From NCBI RefSeq assembly GCF_041677825.1, contig NZ_JBAYPG010000015.1, forward strand, positions 12,409-76,408: a DNA stretch of 64,000 nucleotides, read 5' to 3'. Position 1 is the stretch's first letter; each line of letters opens with the position of its first letter. This document shows positions 8,849 through 19,596 of the stretch, in pieces. A program made the position numbers and the translations under genes. The notes under the pieces are model-generated. The model had not been told where the DNA came from. It saw only the letters and a program-made list of their open reading frames with translations, and ran no database searches. Origin of the DNA: Castellaniella sp041677825 (GTDB lineage Bacteria > Pseudomonadota > Gammaproteobacteria > Burkholderiales > Burkholderiaceae_B).

Positions 8849-8876
8849 TGTGCAATGGTTGTCAACGAATGTGCAA
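8849..8876. promoter_or_regulatory. Direct repeats between the LysR gene and mmsA
   Basis: TGTGCAA occurs at 8849-8855 and again at 8870-8876, exactly 21 bp apart (two helical turns). A small dyad GTTG-T-CAAC lies between them at 8858-8866. The location in the divergent gap fits an operator for the LysR protein, but this is inference. Confidence 0.4.
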
Positions 8877-8953
8877 ATATTTTGATGGCAATATGTTTTT
8901 TACACAACTAAACTGGTCTGTTCGAGGCAGACACTTTATTTCAGGAGAGCACC

Positions 8954-10447
8954 ATGAGCGACATCCCACGCGTTCCATTGCTGATCGGTGGTGAACTGGT
9001 CCAATCTCAATCCACGCAATGGCGTGATGTCATCGATCCGGCCACTCAAGAGGTGGTTGCCCGGGTTCCTTTTGCCACACCCGAAGAGGTCGAGCGCGCC
9101 GTGGCCAATTCGCGCGAAGCCTTTGCCACATGGCGCCTGGTCAGTCAGGCCAAGCGGCGCCAGATCATGACCGATTTTGCACAATTGCTGCGCGAAAATA
9201 CCACGAAGATCGCCGAAGTCCTGTCGCGCGAACACGGCAAGACCCTGCCCGATGCAGAAGGGGAAGTCGCCCGCGGCCTCGAAGGGGTCGAGCATGCCGT
9301 GTCGGCCAATACCCTGCAGCTGGGTGATTACGCAGAAAATGCGGCCACCGGCATCGACGTCTACAGTGTGTTGCAGCCGCTGGGCGTGTGCGCAGGCATC
9401 ACGGCGTTCAATTTCCCCGTGATGCTGCCGTGCTGGATGTTCCCGATCGCGGTCACCATGGGCAATACATTCGTCTACAAGCCATCCGAGCAGGATCCCG
9501 GCGCCTCCATGATGGTGGCCGAGCTGGCGCTGCAGGCCGGCCTGCCGCCGGGTGTGCTGAATGTCGTGCACGGCGGGCCTGATGTGGCCAATGCCCTGTG
9601 CGATCACCCGGACATCAAGGCGGTTTCCTTCATCGGCTCCACCCGGGTCGGCACCGAGATCTACCGGCGTTCCTCCAATGCAGGCAAACGCTGCCAGGCC
9701 ATGATGGGGGCCAAGAACCACAGCGTGATCATGCCGGATGCCGATCGCGAGGCGGCCCTCAATTCCATGCTTGGGGCGGCCTTCGGCGCGGCCGGTGAGC
9801 GCTGCATGGCCATTTCGGTGCTGGTGCTGGTGGGTGACGCCCAGAAATGGCTGCCCGACTTCGTCGAGCGTGCCGGCAAACTCAAGGTGAACGTAGGCAC
9901 GGATCGCTCGGCCGACCTGGGGCCGATCATTTCGCCTTCGGCCAAGGCGCGCATCGAAGGGTTGATCCAGAAAGGTGTGGACGAAGGGGCCGAACTGCTG
10001 CTCGATGGTCGTGGCATCAAGGTGCCGGGTTACGAGAAAGGCAACTTCATAGGGCCCACCATTTTCGGCAACGTGAAGCAGGGCATGACCATCTACAACG
10101 AAGAGATCTTCGGTCCGGTGCTGTCCGTGGTGCTGGTCGATACGCTCGAAGAGGCGGTCGAGTTCATCAATGCCAACCCCAATGGCAATGGCACGTCCAT
10201 TTTCACCCAGGATGGCGGCCATGCACGTTATTTCCAGAATCATGTCGATGTGGGCCAGGTCGGGATCAACATCCCCATCCCGGTTCCCGTGGCCTGGTTC
10301 AGTTTCACGGGCTCGCGCGCATCCAAACTGGGCGATCTGGGCCCGAACGGGCGTCAATCGATCTATTTCTGGACGCAGACCAAGACCATCACGGCGCGCT
10401 GGGCTGCGCATCCACGCGAGGTCAACACCACGATTTCAATGAAGTGA
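8954..10447 (+). CDS. mmsA: Methylmalonate-semialdehyde dehydrogenase (CoA-acylating)
   Basis: Oxidises methylmalonate semialdehyde (from valine or thymine) or malonate semialdehyde to propionyl-CoA or acetyl-CoA using NAD and CoA. It has 497 residues of the aldehyde dehydrogenase fold. The catalytic Cys284 is in GERCMA. The general-base Glu of ordinary aldehyde dehydrogenases is replaced by Asn in GAKNHS (about 252-257), a hallmark of CoA-acylating MmsA. AGGAGAG precedes the ATG. It is divergent from a LysR regulator. Nearby prpE could take up the propionate side of the same metabolism. Confidence 0.95.
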   Translation: MSDIPRVPLLIGGELVQSQSTQWRDVIDPATQEVVARVPFATPEEVERAVANSREAFATWRLVSQAKRRQIMTDFAQLLRENTTKIAEVLSREHGKTLPDAEGEVARGLEGVEHAVSANTLQLGDYAENAATGIDVYSVLQPLGVCAGITAFNFPVMLPCWMFPIAVTMGNTFVYKPSEQDPGASMMVAELALQAGLPPGVLNVVHGGPDVANALCDHPDIKAVSFIGSTRVGTEIYRRSSNAGKRCQAMMGAKNHSVIMPDADREAALNSMLGAAFGAAGERCMAISVLVLVGDAQKWLPDFVERAGKLKVNVGTDRSADLGPIISPSAKARIEGLIQKGVDEGAELLLDGRGIKVPGYEKGNFIGPTIFGNVKQGMTIYNEEIFGPVLSVVLVDTLEEAVEFINANPNGNGTSIFTQDGGHARYFQNHVDVGQVGINIPIPVPVAWFSFTGSRASKLGDLGPNGRQSIYFWTQTKTITARWAAHPREVNTTISMK

Positions 10448-10635
10448 TCACGGGCTGCACGGCCTTGCGTGCGGCCCGCCCAGTGCGGGTATCCGGTTTC
10501 TGGCCGGCGACCCGCACCGGGCGAACTACCCGACCTGCGCACTGCCTGCGGCCCAAAGGCCTGGATCACAAGGCGTTCGGGCCGCTTTTCATGGGCGGCC
10601 GATCTGTACGCGAGGGCTGACTTTCATTTCCTGAT

Positions 10636-10661
10636 GTAATATTGATCGCATTTCATATTAC
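10636..10661. promoter_or_regulatory. Inverted repeat upstream of cysB
   Basis: GTAATAT (10636-10642) and ATATTAC (10655-10661) are perfect 7-bp inverted arms with a 12-bp spacer, in a visibly AT-rich stretch just 24 bases before the cysB start. LysR-type proteins commonly repress their own genes at such sites. Assignment to CysB is inference. Confidence 0.45.
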
Positions 10662-10685
10662 GTTTTCTGGAAATACAGGCGCCTG

Positions 10686-11636
10686 ATGAATCTGCAGCAA
10701 TTTCGCTTCGTGCGCGAGACCGTACGGCGCAATTTCAATCTCACCGATGCAGCGCGAGCGCTGTACACATCACAACCTGGTGTCTCCAAGGCCATCATCG
10801 AGTTCGAGGAAGAACTGGGCGTCAAGATCTTCGAGCGCCATGGCAAGCGTCTCAAGGGGCTGACCCGGCCAGGTGCGGCGGTCTGGGGGGTCATCGACCG
10901 CATCATGCGCGAGGTGGACAACCTGAAGAAAGTGTGCGACGAATTCGCCAGGCATGATGAAGGGGCGCTGGTCATCGCATGCACCCATACGCAGGCACGG
11001 TATTTGTTGCCCCGGGTGATCCCCGCCTTCAGGGCGCGCTTTCCCAAGGTGCATGTCTCGCTGGCCGAAGGCAACCCCGAACACCTGGCTCGCCTGGTGC
11101 TGCAGGATCAGGCCGACCTGGCCATTGCCACCGAGACGCTGGCGCAGACGGCGGGCCTGGTGGCACTGCCGGTCTACACCTGGCAGCACACGCTGGTCGT
11201 ACCCCCGGACCATCCACTGACCAGCCTCACCTCGAGTGCGGCACGCCAGCTGTCCCTCGAACACCTCGCACAATACCCCATCGTCACCTATGATCGCGCC
11301 TTTTCAGGGCGCCGGGCGATTGACCAGGCCTTCGAGCAGGCGGGGATCAGCCCCGATATCGTCCTCGAAGCCATCGACGCCGATGTGGTTAAGACCTATG
11401 CTGACATCGGCCTGGGGATCGGCATCATCGCCGGGGTGGCCTTTGATCCCCGCCGCGACAAGACGCTCGTGGGTCTGCCGGCGGGCCATCTGTTCGGCAC
11501 GCACACCACCAGCGTCGCCATCCGGCGAAATGCGTTTCTGCGGGATTTCGTCTATGTGCTGCTCGAGATGCTGGCCCCTGGGCTGACGCGCCAGGTGGTG
11601 GCTGACGCGATTGGCCAGCCGCTGGCGGCACGCTAG
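10686..11636 (+). CDS. cysB: CysB-type LysR regulator of sulfur assimilation
   Basis: A 316-residue LysR regulator matching CysB: the N-terminus MNLQQFRFVRETVRRNFNLT and helix-turn-helix TDAARALYTSQPGVSKAI are characteristic. Thr100 and Thr102 (ACTHTQARYLLP), which bind sulfate/acetylserine-type ligands in the Klebsiella protein, are conserved at the same numbers. It is expected to activate cysteine biosynthesis genes in response to acetylserine. None of those genes is in this window, so it acts in trans. The 3' end overlaps the convergent NlpC gene by four bases. Confidence 0.93.
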   Translation: MNLQQFRFVRETVRRNFNLTDAARALYTSQPGVSKAIIEFEEELGVKIFERHGKRLKGLTRPGAAVWGVIDRIMREVDNLKKVCDEFARHDEGALVIACTHTQARYLLPRVIPAFRARFPKVHVSLAEGNPEHLARLVLQDQADLAIATETLAQTAGLVALPVYTWQHTLVVPPDHPLTSLTSSAARQLSLEHLAQYPIVTYDRAFSGRRAIDQAFEQAGISPDIVLEAIDADVVKTYADIGLGIGIIAGVAFDPRRDKTLVGLPAGHLFGTHTTSVAIRRNAFLRDFVYVLLEMLAPGLTRQVVADAIGQPLAAR

Positions 11637-12310
11637 TGCAATGCACTGGCCGTGGACGCGCTGGCCTGCAGGCGGCGCGCGCCGTTGTAGCGCTTGCGCC
11701 AATAGGCCATGTCCATGCTTTCGACGCGGATTTCTGCGCCACTGCGTGGTGCGTGCACGAATTTCCGATCACCCAGATAGATGCCTACATGGGAGAACCG
11801 GCGCCCCAGTGTGTTGAAGAACACCAGATCACCGCGGCGCAGTTCATCGCGTTTGACGGATGTGCCCAGGCGGGCCTGCTGGCTTGCCACGCGAGGCAGC
11901 TTGAGGCCCAGCGACTTTTCGGCCGCATAGGCCACCAGCCCGCTGCAGTCGAAGCCCTTGCCGGGGCCATTGCCCCCGTAGCGATATTTGACGCCGAGGA
12001 ACTTGAGCGCCGTGCCGGCCATGGTATGCGGTACCGGCGTGAAGCCGGCCTGCTCTGTGGGGCTGTCCATGCGCTCGATCGCCAGGGGCGGATCGCTGTC
12101 AAGCCACGCGCCCAGTGGGTCGGAACGGGCAGCCAGAGCGTGCTGGCCACTGCTGAACGGATCAGCGCCGGAATCCGTACTGGCCGTTCGTTGCGTCTGC
12201 GTGGCGCAACCCGCCAAAAGGGCCAGCATGCCATACAGCATGGTGCGCAGCAGCCAATGGCTGGTGGATGGCAATGAAATGGTCTGTGCTGGTCGATGCG
12301 GCGGCGGCAT
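11633..12310 (-). CDS. NlpC/P60 family lipoprotein, probable murein endopeptidase
   Basis: A 225-residue lipoprotein. A signal peptide ends in a lipobox (MLALLAGC), followed by a linker and a C-terminal NlpC/P60 domain: the catalytic Cys is in GFDCSGLV, the His in FSHVGIYLG, with a third polar residue further on. Such enzymes (Spr/MepS-like) cut peptidoglycan stem peptides or cross-links at the outer membrane. The ATG at 12310 was chosen because it gives a basic n-region before the hydrophobic core; ATG 12241 is an alternative. The longer upstream frame overlaps prpE and is rejected. Confidence 0.88.
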   Translation of the reverse strand: MPPPHRPAQTISLPSTSHWLLRTMLYGMLALLAGCATQTQRTASTDSGADPFSSGQHALAARSDPLGAWLDSDPPLAIERMDSPTEQAGFTPVPHTMAGTALKFLGVKYRYGGNGPGKGFDCSGLVAYAAEKSLGLKLPRVASQQARLGTSVKRDELRRGDLVFFNTLGRRFSHVGIYLGDRKFVHAPRSGAEIRVESMDMAYWRKRYNGARRLQASASTASALH

Positions 12311-12468
12311 GGTGGTGTGCTGGTCTTTCGGCGTATCGGTGCGAGTGTAGAAGATCATGGTGATGGAGTAAAGTCTGCCCATGCCTGTTGCCGTGGGTGT
12401 AGCATCTGGGGGGGCAGCACCCGGACCCACTCGGCAGCAGCCGGACCCAGCCGACAATGGAGATATCA

Positions 12469-14355
12469 ATGCAGAAGATTCGAGAGTTTCACCGTCAGTC
12501 CATTCAGGATCGCGAAGGTTTCTGGGCGCGCGAGGCCCGGCGTATTCATTGGGAAACCCCCTGGTCCAAAGTGCTCGATGACTCGCGCCTGCCATTTGCG
12601 CGCTGGTTTGTCGGCGGGCGCACCAATCTCTGCTACAACGCGGTCGATCGCTGGCTGGACACCCAGGCAGATCAGCCGGCGCTGATCTGGGTGTCGACCG
12701 AGACGGATCAGGAAATCGTCTACACGTGGGCCGAATTGGCGCGCGAGGTCCAAGTGGCAGCCGCCATGCTGCAGAGCCTGGGGGTTGTCCAGGGCGACCG
12801 GGTGCTGATCTATCTGCCGATGATTCCACAGGCCGCATTCATCATGCTGGCCTGCGCACGGCTGGGGGCCATCCATTCGGTGGTGTTCGGCGGCTTTGCC
12901 GCGCACAACCTCGCGCAACGCATCGACGATGCACAGCCCGGGGTGGTGGTGTCGACCGACGCCGGCTCGCGGGGCGGGCGGCCGATTGCCTACAAACCCT
13001 TGCTGGATCAGGCCCTGAGCCAATCGGTGCACCAGCCGGACCATGTGCTTCTGGTGGATCGCGGTCTGGTGCCCATGTCGCTGCAGGCCGGGCGTGATCT
13101 TGATTACGCCACCTTGCGGGCGCGCCATCTGGATGTGCAGGTTCCGGTGGTCTGGCTCGAATCGAACGAGCCCAGCTATATTCTGTATACCTCGGGCACC
13201 ACGGGCAATCCGAAGGGGGTGCAGCGTGATGTGGGCGGCTACGCCGTCGCGCTGTGTGCCTCCATGGAATATATCTTCGGCGGCAAGCCGGGCGATACCT
13301 ATTTTTCGACCAGCGACATTGGCTGGGTCGTCGGGCATTCCTATGTGGTGTACGGGCCCTTGCTCAACGGTCAGGCCACGGTGATGTACGAGGGCACGCC
13401 CATACGGCCCGACGCTGCAATTCTGTGGCGCATCATCGAAACCCATCGCGTGAATGCGCTGTTTTCTGCACCTACGGCGATCCGGGTGCTCAAGAAGCAT
13501 GATCCTGCCCTGCTCACGCGCCACGACCTCTCCAGTCTCGATCGCATCTACCTGGCGGGCGAGCCGCTTGATGAACTGACCGGTCAGTGGCTCTCCGAGG
13601 CCCTGAACAAGCCGGTGATCGACAACTATTGGCAGACCGAAACCGGCTGGCCGATCCTGTCGGCCCAGCCAGGGGTCGAGGAAGTGCCCACCCGCTATGG
13701 CAGTCCGACCTTCCCGGTCTATGGCTTCGATGTACGTGTGGTCAGCGAGGCGTCCGGGCTGGACAGCGGCCCCAATGAGAAAGGGGTGGTCGCCATCGAG
13801 CCGCCGCTGCCGCCCGGGGCCATGAGCACGATCTGGCGCAATGATGAACGATTCGTAACGACATATTTCGAATCTTTTCCTGGGCGTCAGACCTACTCCA
13901 CGTCCGATTGGGGGCGGGTCGATGATGACGGCTATTGGTTCATTCTCGGGCGCACCGATGACGTGATCAATGTTGCCGGGCACCGGCTGGGCACGCGCGA
14001 AATCGAAGAGTCCGTCAACACGCATCCGGCAGTCGCCGAATCCGCAGTGGTGGGGGTGGCCGATCCGATCAAGGGCCAGCAGGCGGTGGGCTTTGCGGTG
14101 CTGCGGGATTCTGCCCTGCTGGATGCACCGGATGGCCGCACGCGGCTCGAGGCCGAGATCAAGAAGGTGGTCGAACAGCGCAACGGTGCCGTGGCCCGGC
14201 CGTCACGCATCCTGTTTGTCGGCAGTCTGCCCAAGACGCGTTCGGGCAAGGTGCTACGCCGTGCCATCGTGGCGCTGTGCGAAGGGCGCGACCCCGGCGA
14301 TCTCACGGCGGTAGAGGACCCCTCTGCACTCGAACAGATTCGTGGGGTGCTCTGA
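12469..14355 (+). CDS. prpE: Propionyl-CoA synthetase
   Basis: AMP-forming acyl-CoA synthetase that activates propionate, feeding the methylcitrate cycle. The 628-residue protein has the AMP-binding motif YTSGTTGNPKG, NYWQTETGWP, and the C-terminal PKTRSGKVLRR whose Lys is the usual acetylation-controlled catalytic residue. The sequence around VFGGFAAHNLAQRIDD and RDVGGYAVAL is PrpE-like rather than Acs-like. An ATG at 12457 also exists, but GGAGA at 12459-12463 fits as the ribosome-binding site for the ATG at 12469. No other prp genes are beside it. Confidence 0.93.
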   Translation: MQKIREFHRQSIQDREGFWAREARRIHWETPWSKVLDDSRLPFARWFVGGRTNLCYNAVDRWLDTQADQPALIWVSTETDQEIVYTWAELAREVQVAAAMLQSLGVVQGDRVLIYLPMIPQAAFIMLACARLGAIHSVVFGGFAAHNLAQRIDDAQPGVVVSTDAGSRGGRPIAYKPLLDQALSQSVHQPDHVLLVDRGLVPMSLQAGRDLDYATLRARHLDVQVPVVWLESNEPSYILYTSGTTGNPKGVQRDVGGYAVALCASMEYIFGGKPGDTYFSTSDIGWVVGHSYVVYGPLLNGQATVMYEGTPIRPDAAILWRIIETHRVNALFSAPTAIRVLKKHDPALLTRHDLSSLDRIYLAGEPLDELTGQWLSEALNKPVIDNYWQTETGWPILSAQPGVEEVPTRYGSPTFPVYGFDVRVVSEASGLDSGPNEKGVVAIEPPLPPGAMSTIWRNDERFVTTYFESFPGRQTYSTSDWGRVDDDGYWFILGRTDDVINVAGHRLGTREIEESVNTHPAVAESAVVGVADPIKGQQAVGFAVLRDSALLDAPDGRTRLEAEIKKVVEQRNGAVARPSRILFVGSLPKTRSGKVLRRAIVALCEGRDPGDLTAVEDPSALEQIRGVL

Positions 14356-14402
14356 AGAGCGGGTTCGCACAGGTGTTCTGCTGCGCTGGAGAAGGCGATC
14401 CT

Positions 14403-14428
14403 GAAAGGGGGGGGCAGCCTTCCCTTTC
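14403..14428 (+). terminator. Hairpin downstream of prpE
   Basis: GAAAGGG (14403-14409) and CCCTTTC (14422-14428) can pair, with a 12-nt loop. Only two T follow, so this is a weak candidate terminator between prpE and acsA. Confidence 0.3.
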
Positions 14429-14567
14429 TTCGCACCCTTGGGTGCCGGGCGTCAGTGCGAGGGGGATGTCAAGCCTGTCAGGGTCGAGTAAGAAACTTGC
14501 GGTACGTTAGGCCTGCATGCGTCAGGTACGCCTGAACCACCACACATCACAATCAAAGGAGCGCGTC

Positions 14568-16547
<1,980 letters not shown>

Positions 16548-16587
16548 CGCACGGGCGCGGGGCAAGCGTGGCAAGGGGCCTCTGGCG

Positions 16588-18234
16588 CTACATGCCGTTG
16601 TAGACCGGGCCCTCGCCCCCCTGTGGCGTCACCCAGACGATGTTCTGCGTGGGATCCTTGATATCACAGGTCTTGCAATGGACGCAGTTCTGTGCGTTGA
16701 TCTGCAGCCGGTCTTCGCCTGTTTCGGTCTTGACGAATTCATATACCCCCGCCGGGCAGAAGCGCGCTTCGGGGCCACCGTATTTGGCCAGGTTGACCTG
16801 CACCGGGACCTTGTCGTCCTTGAGGGTCAGGTGCACCGGTTCGTCTTCTTCATGATGCGTGTTCGACAGATAGACCGAACTGAGCCGATCGAAGGTGAGC
16901 ACGCCATCCGGCTTGGGATAGTCGATGCGGGCACATTGCGCGGCGGGTTGCAGGCAGGCATGATCGGGCTTGTCGCGGTGCAGGGTCCAGGGCATCCTGC
17001 CCCTGAGCAGCCACTGTTCGATACCGGTCATGAGGGTGCCCATGGTGCGGCCCTTCTTGAACCATTGCTTGAAATTGCGTGATTTGTTCAGCTCTGCACG
17101 CAGCCAGGATGATTCGAAGGCTGCAGGGTAGGCCGTGAGTTCGTCGTGGCTGCGGCCGGCCACCAGCGCGTCGAATGCGGCTTCGGCTGCCAGTGCCCCC
17201 GACTTGATGGCCGAGTGGCTGCCCTTGATGCGCGATGCGTTGAGCATGCCGGCCTCGCAGCCCACCAGCACCCCGCCCGGAAAACAGAGTTTGGGTATCG
17301 ACAGCAGCCCGCCGGCTGTGAGCGAACGGGCACCGTATTGCACGCGCTTGCCACCTTCGAAGGTGGTGCGGATGGCCGGATGGGTCTTGTAGCGCTGGAA
17401 TTCATCGAACGGGGACAGCCAGGGGTTGGCATAATCGAGCCCGACGACCAGGCCCACGGCCACCAGATTGTCGTTCAGGTGGTACAGGAACGAGCCGCCG
17501 TAGGTGTCGGCATCGAGCGGCCAGCCCGCCGTGTGCATGACCAGCCCGGGGCGGGACTTTTCGGCCGGGACTTCCCAGAGCTCTTTGATGCCGATGGCAT
17601 AGCTCTGGGGGTCGCGATCCGCATCGAGGTGGAACCGTTCGATCAGCTGACGGCCCAGATGGCCGCGCGAGCCTTCGGCGAAGATCGTGTAGCGGGCGAG
17701 AAGTTCCATGCCCGGCTGATAGGCGGCCGTGTGGCTGCCATCGCGCGCCACGCCCATATCGCCCGTGAGCACACCCCGCACCGCGCCGTTTTCGGCATAC
17801 AGCACGTGCGCCGCGGCAAACCCCGGAAAGACATCGACCCCCAGGGCCTCGGCCTGCTCGCCCAGCCAGCGGGTGACGTGCCCCAGGCGCACGATATAGT
17901 TACCGTGATTCTTGAAGCAGTCGGGCAGCAGCCAGGCTGGCGTCGAGCGCGCGCCGGTTTCGCTGAGAAACAGGAAACGATCCTCGGATACGGGCAGATC
18001 GAGCGGGGCGCCCCGGGCCTGCCAGTCGGGCAGCAGCTCGGACAGGGCCTGGGGGTCCATCACGCAGCCAGAAAGAATGTGGGCGCCGATTTCGGCTGCT
18101 TTCTCGAGTACGCAGACACTGACGTCCTGACCGCGTTCGGCGGCCAGTTGCTTGAGACGGATGGCGGCCGACAGGCCTGCCGGCCCGCCGCCGACGATGA
18201 CCACATCGTATTCCATCGATTCGCGTTCGGTCAT
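16588..18234 (-). CDS. etfD: Electron transfer flavoprotein-ubiquinone oxidoreductase
   Basis: Membrane-associated iron-sulfur flavoprotein passing electrons from acyl-CoA dehydrogenases via ETF to ubiquinone; 548 residues. The FAD dinucleotide motif VIVGGGPAGLSA is at about 10-21. The C-terminal [4Fe-4S] ligands are in CPAGVYEF and NCVHCKTCDIKDP. The start at 18234 was chosen because AGGAG lies about 10 bases upstream; ATG 18216 (MEYDVV) is a close alternative. It is convergent with acsA and divergent from the thioesterase gene, and its work fits the acyl-CoA metabolism around it. Confidence 0.94.
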   Translation of the reverse strand: MTERESMEYDVVIVGGGPAGLSAAIRLKQLAAERGQDVSVCVLEKAAEIGAHILSGCVMDPQALSELLPDWQARGAPLDLPVSEDRFLFLSETGARSTPAWLLPDCFKNHGNYIVRLGHVTRWLGEQAEALGVDVFPGFAAAHVLYAENGAVRGVLTGDMGVARDGSHTAAYQPGMELLARYTIFAEGSRGHLGRQLIERFHLDADRDPQSYAIGIKELWEVPAEKSRPGLVMHTAGWPLDADTYGGSFLYHLNDNLVAVGLVVGLDYANPWLSPFDEFQRYKTHPAIRTTFEGGKRVQYGARSLTAGGLLSIPKLCFPGGVLVGCEAGMLNASRIKGSHSAIKSGALAAEAAFDALVAGRSHDELTAYPAAFESSWLRAELNKSRNFKQWFKKGRTMGTLMTGIEQWLLRGRMPWTLHRDKPDHACLQPAAQCARIDYPKPDGVLTFDRLSSVYLSNTHHEEDEPVHLTLKDDKVPVQVNLAKYGGPEARFCPAGVYEFVKTETGEDRLQINAQNCVHCKTCDIKDPTQNIVWVTPQGGEGPVYNGM

Positions 18235-18276
18235 GAGTGCAAGGCTCCTATGGCTCATGGGGCAGGGCTTCCCCTG

Positions 18277-18305
18277 CGATGTGCAGCCCATTGTATTGCA
18301 CATCG
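18277..18305. promoter_or_regulatory. Perfect palindrome between ETF-QO and thioesterase genes
   Basis: CGATGTGCA (18277-18285) and TGCACATCG (18297-18305) are perfect 9-bp inverted arms separated by 11 bp. The site lies in the 124-bp divergent gap, and a TATACT box follows at 18307-18312. This is the arrangement expected for a dimeric repressor controlling one or both genes. The regulator is not known. Confidence 0.6.
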
Positions 18306-18358
18306 TTATACTGCTGTTGTGCGGGCACACACGCCCGGTTGAAAGCAACAGGTGCTGG

Positions 18359-18829
18359 ATGAATATGTCGAACCAGGTGAACACGCCAAATCAGGTGGAC
18401 ACGCCAAACCAGGATCAGGCTACCTACAGCGGCGCCTACGAAATCACCATGGACGTACGCTGGGGTGACCAGGATGCCATGCGCCACGTCAACAATGCGA
18501 TGTATTTCCGGTATTTCGAAGAGGCCCGGGTGCGCCTTTTCGAGAGTCTGGGGCGCAGGACATCGAAAGAAGGCTTTGCAGTTCTGGCGCATATCTCATG
18601 TGATTTTCTTGAGCCACTGATGTATCCTGCCCGTATCACGGTGGGCATGAAATGCCAGCGCATCGGCAGCAGCAGCCTGGAACTGCACAGCTGGATAGCA
18701 CCGGCCGACGACCCGGATTTGCTCCATGCGCGCAGTCGAAGCGTGGTGGTGAACACCAATGACGCAGGCCGGCCGACACCCTGGTCGGATCGCGACCGTG
18801 CGGCGCTGCAGGCGTATTTCACGGCATGA
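18359..18829 (+). CDS. Acyl-CoA thioesterase (hot-dog fold, YbgC/4HBT family)
   Basis: A 156-residue single hot-dog domain. The family motif is RWGDQDAMRHVNNAMYFRYFEEARVR (about 34-59), whose Asp is the usual catalytic residue. It probably hydrolyses acyl-CoA thioesters; the substrate is unknown. The N-terminus before the domain is made of a tandem repeat (NQVNTP, NQVDTP, NQ) encoded by near-identical 18-bp DNA units starting at 18371. ATG 18359 or 18365 are both possible starts. It lies upstream of scoAB in the same direction. Confidence 0.88.
   Translation: MNMSNQVNTPNQVDTPNQDQATYSGAYEITMDVRWGDQDAMRHVNNAMYFRYFEEARVRLFESLGRRTSKEGFAVLAHISCDFLEPLMYPARITVGMKCQRIGSSSLELHSWIAPADDPDLLHARSRSVVVNTNDAGRPTPWSDRDRAALQAYFTA
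18371..18412 (+). repeat. 18-bp tandem repeat within the thioesterase gene
   Basis: Two and a third copies of an 18-bp unit (aaccaggtgaacacgcca, with small changes) encode NQV(N/D)TP. The length is a multiple of three, so copy-number changes would keep the frame. Confidence 0.7.
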
Positions 18830-18883
18830 TGCCGGCAGGCAGCATGTCAGAGTCGATGTATCTTCATCTCGAAGGGAAAACGT

Positions 18884-19582
18884 ATGGATAAAGTGTATTC
18901 GAGTGCCGCTGACGCATTGCGTGATGTGGTGGCCGATAATCAGATGATCGCCGTGGGCGGGTTCGGGCTGTGCGGCATTCCCGAAGCCCTGATTGCCGCG
19001 CTGCGCGATTCCGGCGTACAGAACCTCACCTGCGTCAGCAACAATGCCGGGGTCGACGACTTCGGGCTGGGCCTGCTGCTGGCCACCCGCCAGATCAAGA
19101 AGATGATTGCATCGTACGTGGGCGAGAACAAAGAGTTCGAGCGCCAATACCTGGCGGGCGAACTCGAACTCGAATTCACGCCCCAGGGCACGCTGGCCGA
19201 AAAGCTGCGCGCCGGGGGCTGTGGCATCCCTGCGTTCTATACGGCTACCGGCGTGGGCACCGTAGTGGCCGAAGGCAAGGAAACCCACGAGTTCGATGGC
19301 AAGACCTATCTGCTCGAGCGGTCCATCGTGCCTGATGTGTCCCTGGTCAAGGCCCAGAAGGCCGATCGCAGCGGCAATCTGATATTTCGCCGTACGGCGC
19401 GCAACTTCAATCCCAACGTCGCCATGGCGGGTCGCATCACCATTGCCGAAGTCGAGGAAATCGTGCCTGTGGGTGCACTCGACCCCGATGATATCCATCT
19501 GCCGGGCATTTTCGTGCACCGCCTGGTGCTCAATGCCCACCCCGAAAAGCGTATCGAGCAACGCACCATTCGCAGCAAGTAA
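18884..19582 (+). CDS. scoA: 3-oxoacid CoA-transferase subunit A
   Basis: Alpha subunit of succinyl-CoA:3-ketoacid (acetoacetate) CoA-transferase; 232 residues. The family I CoA-transferase signature is seen as VGGFGLCGIPEALIAAL (about 24-40), with later FRRTARNFNPNVAMAG. Together with ScoB it transfers CoA to acetoacetate, allowing ketone body use. GAAGGG precedes the ATG. It is 14 bases from scoB, so both are surely co-transcribed. Confidence 0.95.
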   Translation: MDKVYSSAADALRDVVADNQMIAVGGFGLCGIPEALIAALRDSGVQNLTCVSNNAGVDDFGLGLLLATRQIKKMIASYVGENKEFERQYLAGELELEFTPQGTLAEKLRAGGCGIPAFYTATGVGTVVAEGKETHEFDGKTYLLERSIVPDVSLVKAQKADRSGNLIFRRTARNFNPNVAMAGRITIAEVEEIVPVGALDPDDIHLPGIFVHRLVLNAHPEKRIEQRTIRSK

Positions 19583-19596
19583 GGAGATTCTTCACT

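Noticed and set aside
8936..10411. A 491-codon open frame on the minus strand opposite mmsA
   Set aside because: It is an antisense shadow in GC-rich DNA. The residue composition (many His, Arg, Gly) has no domain pattern, while the plus strand carries a perfect dehydrogenase.
12466..14025. A 519-codon open frame opposite prpE
   Set aside because: Also an antisense shadow; prpE on the plus strand has all motifs.
17146..18342. A 398-codon plus-strand frame opposite ETF-QO
   Set aside because: Shadow of the iron-sulfur flavoprotein gene; no recognisable domain and no ribosome-binding site.
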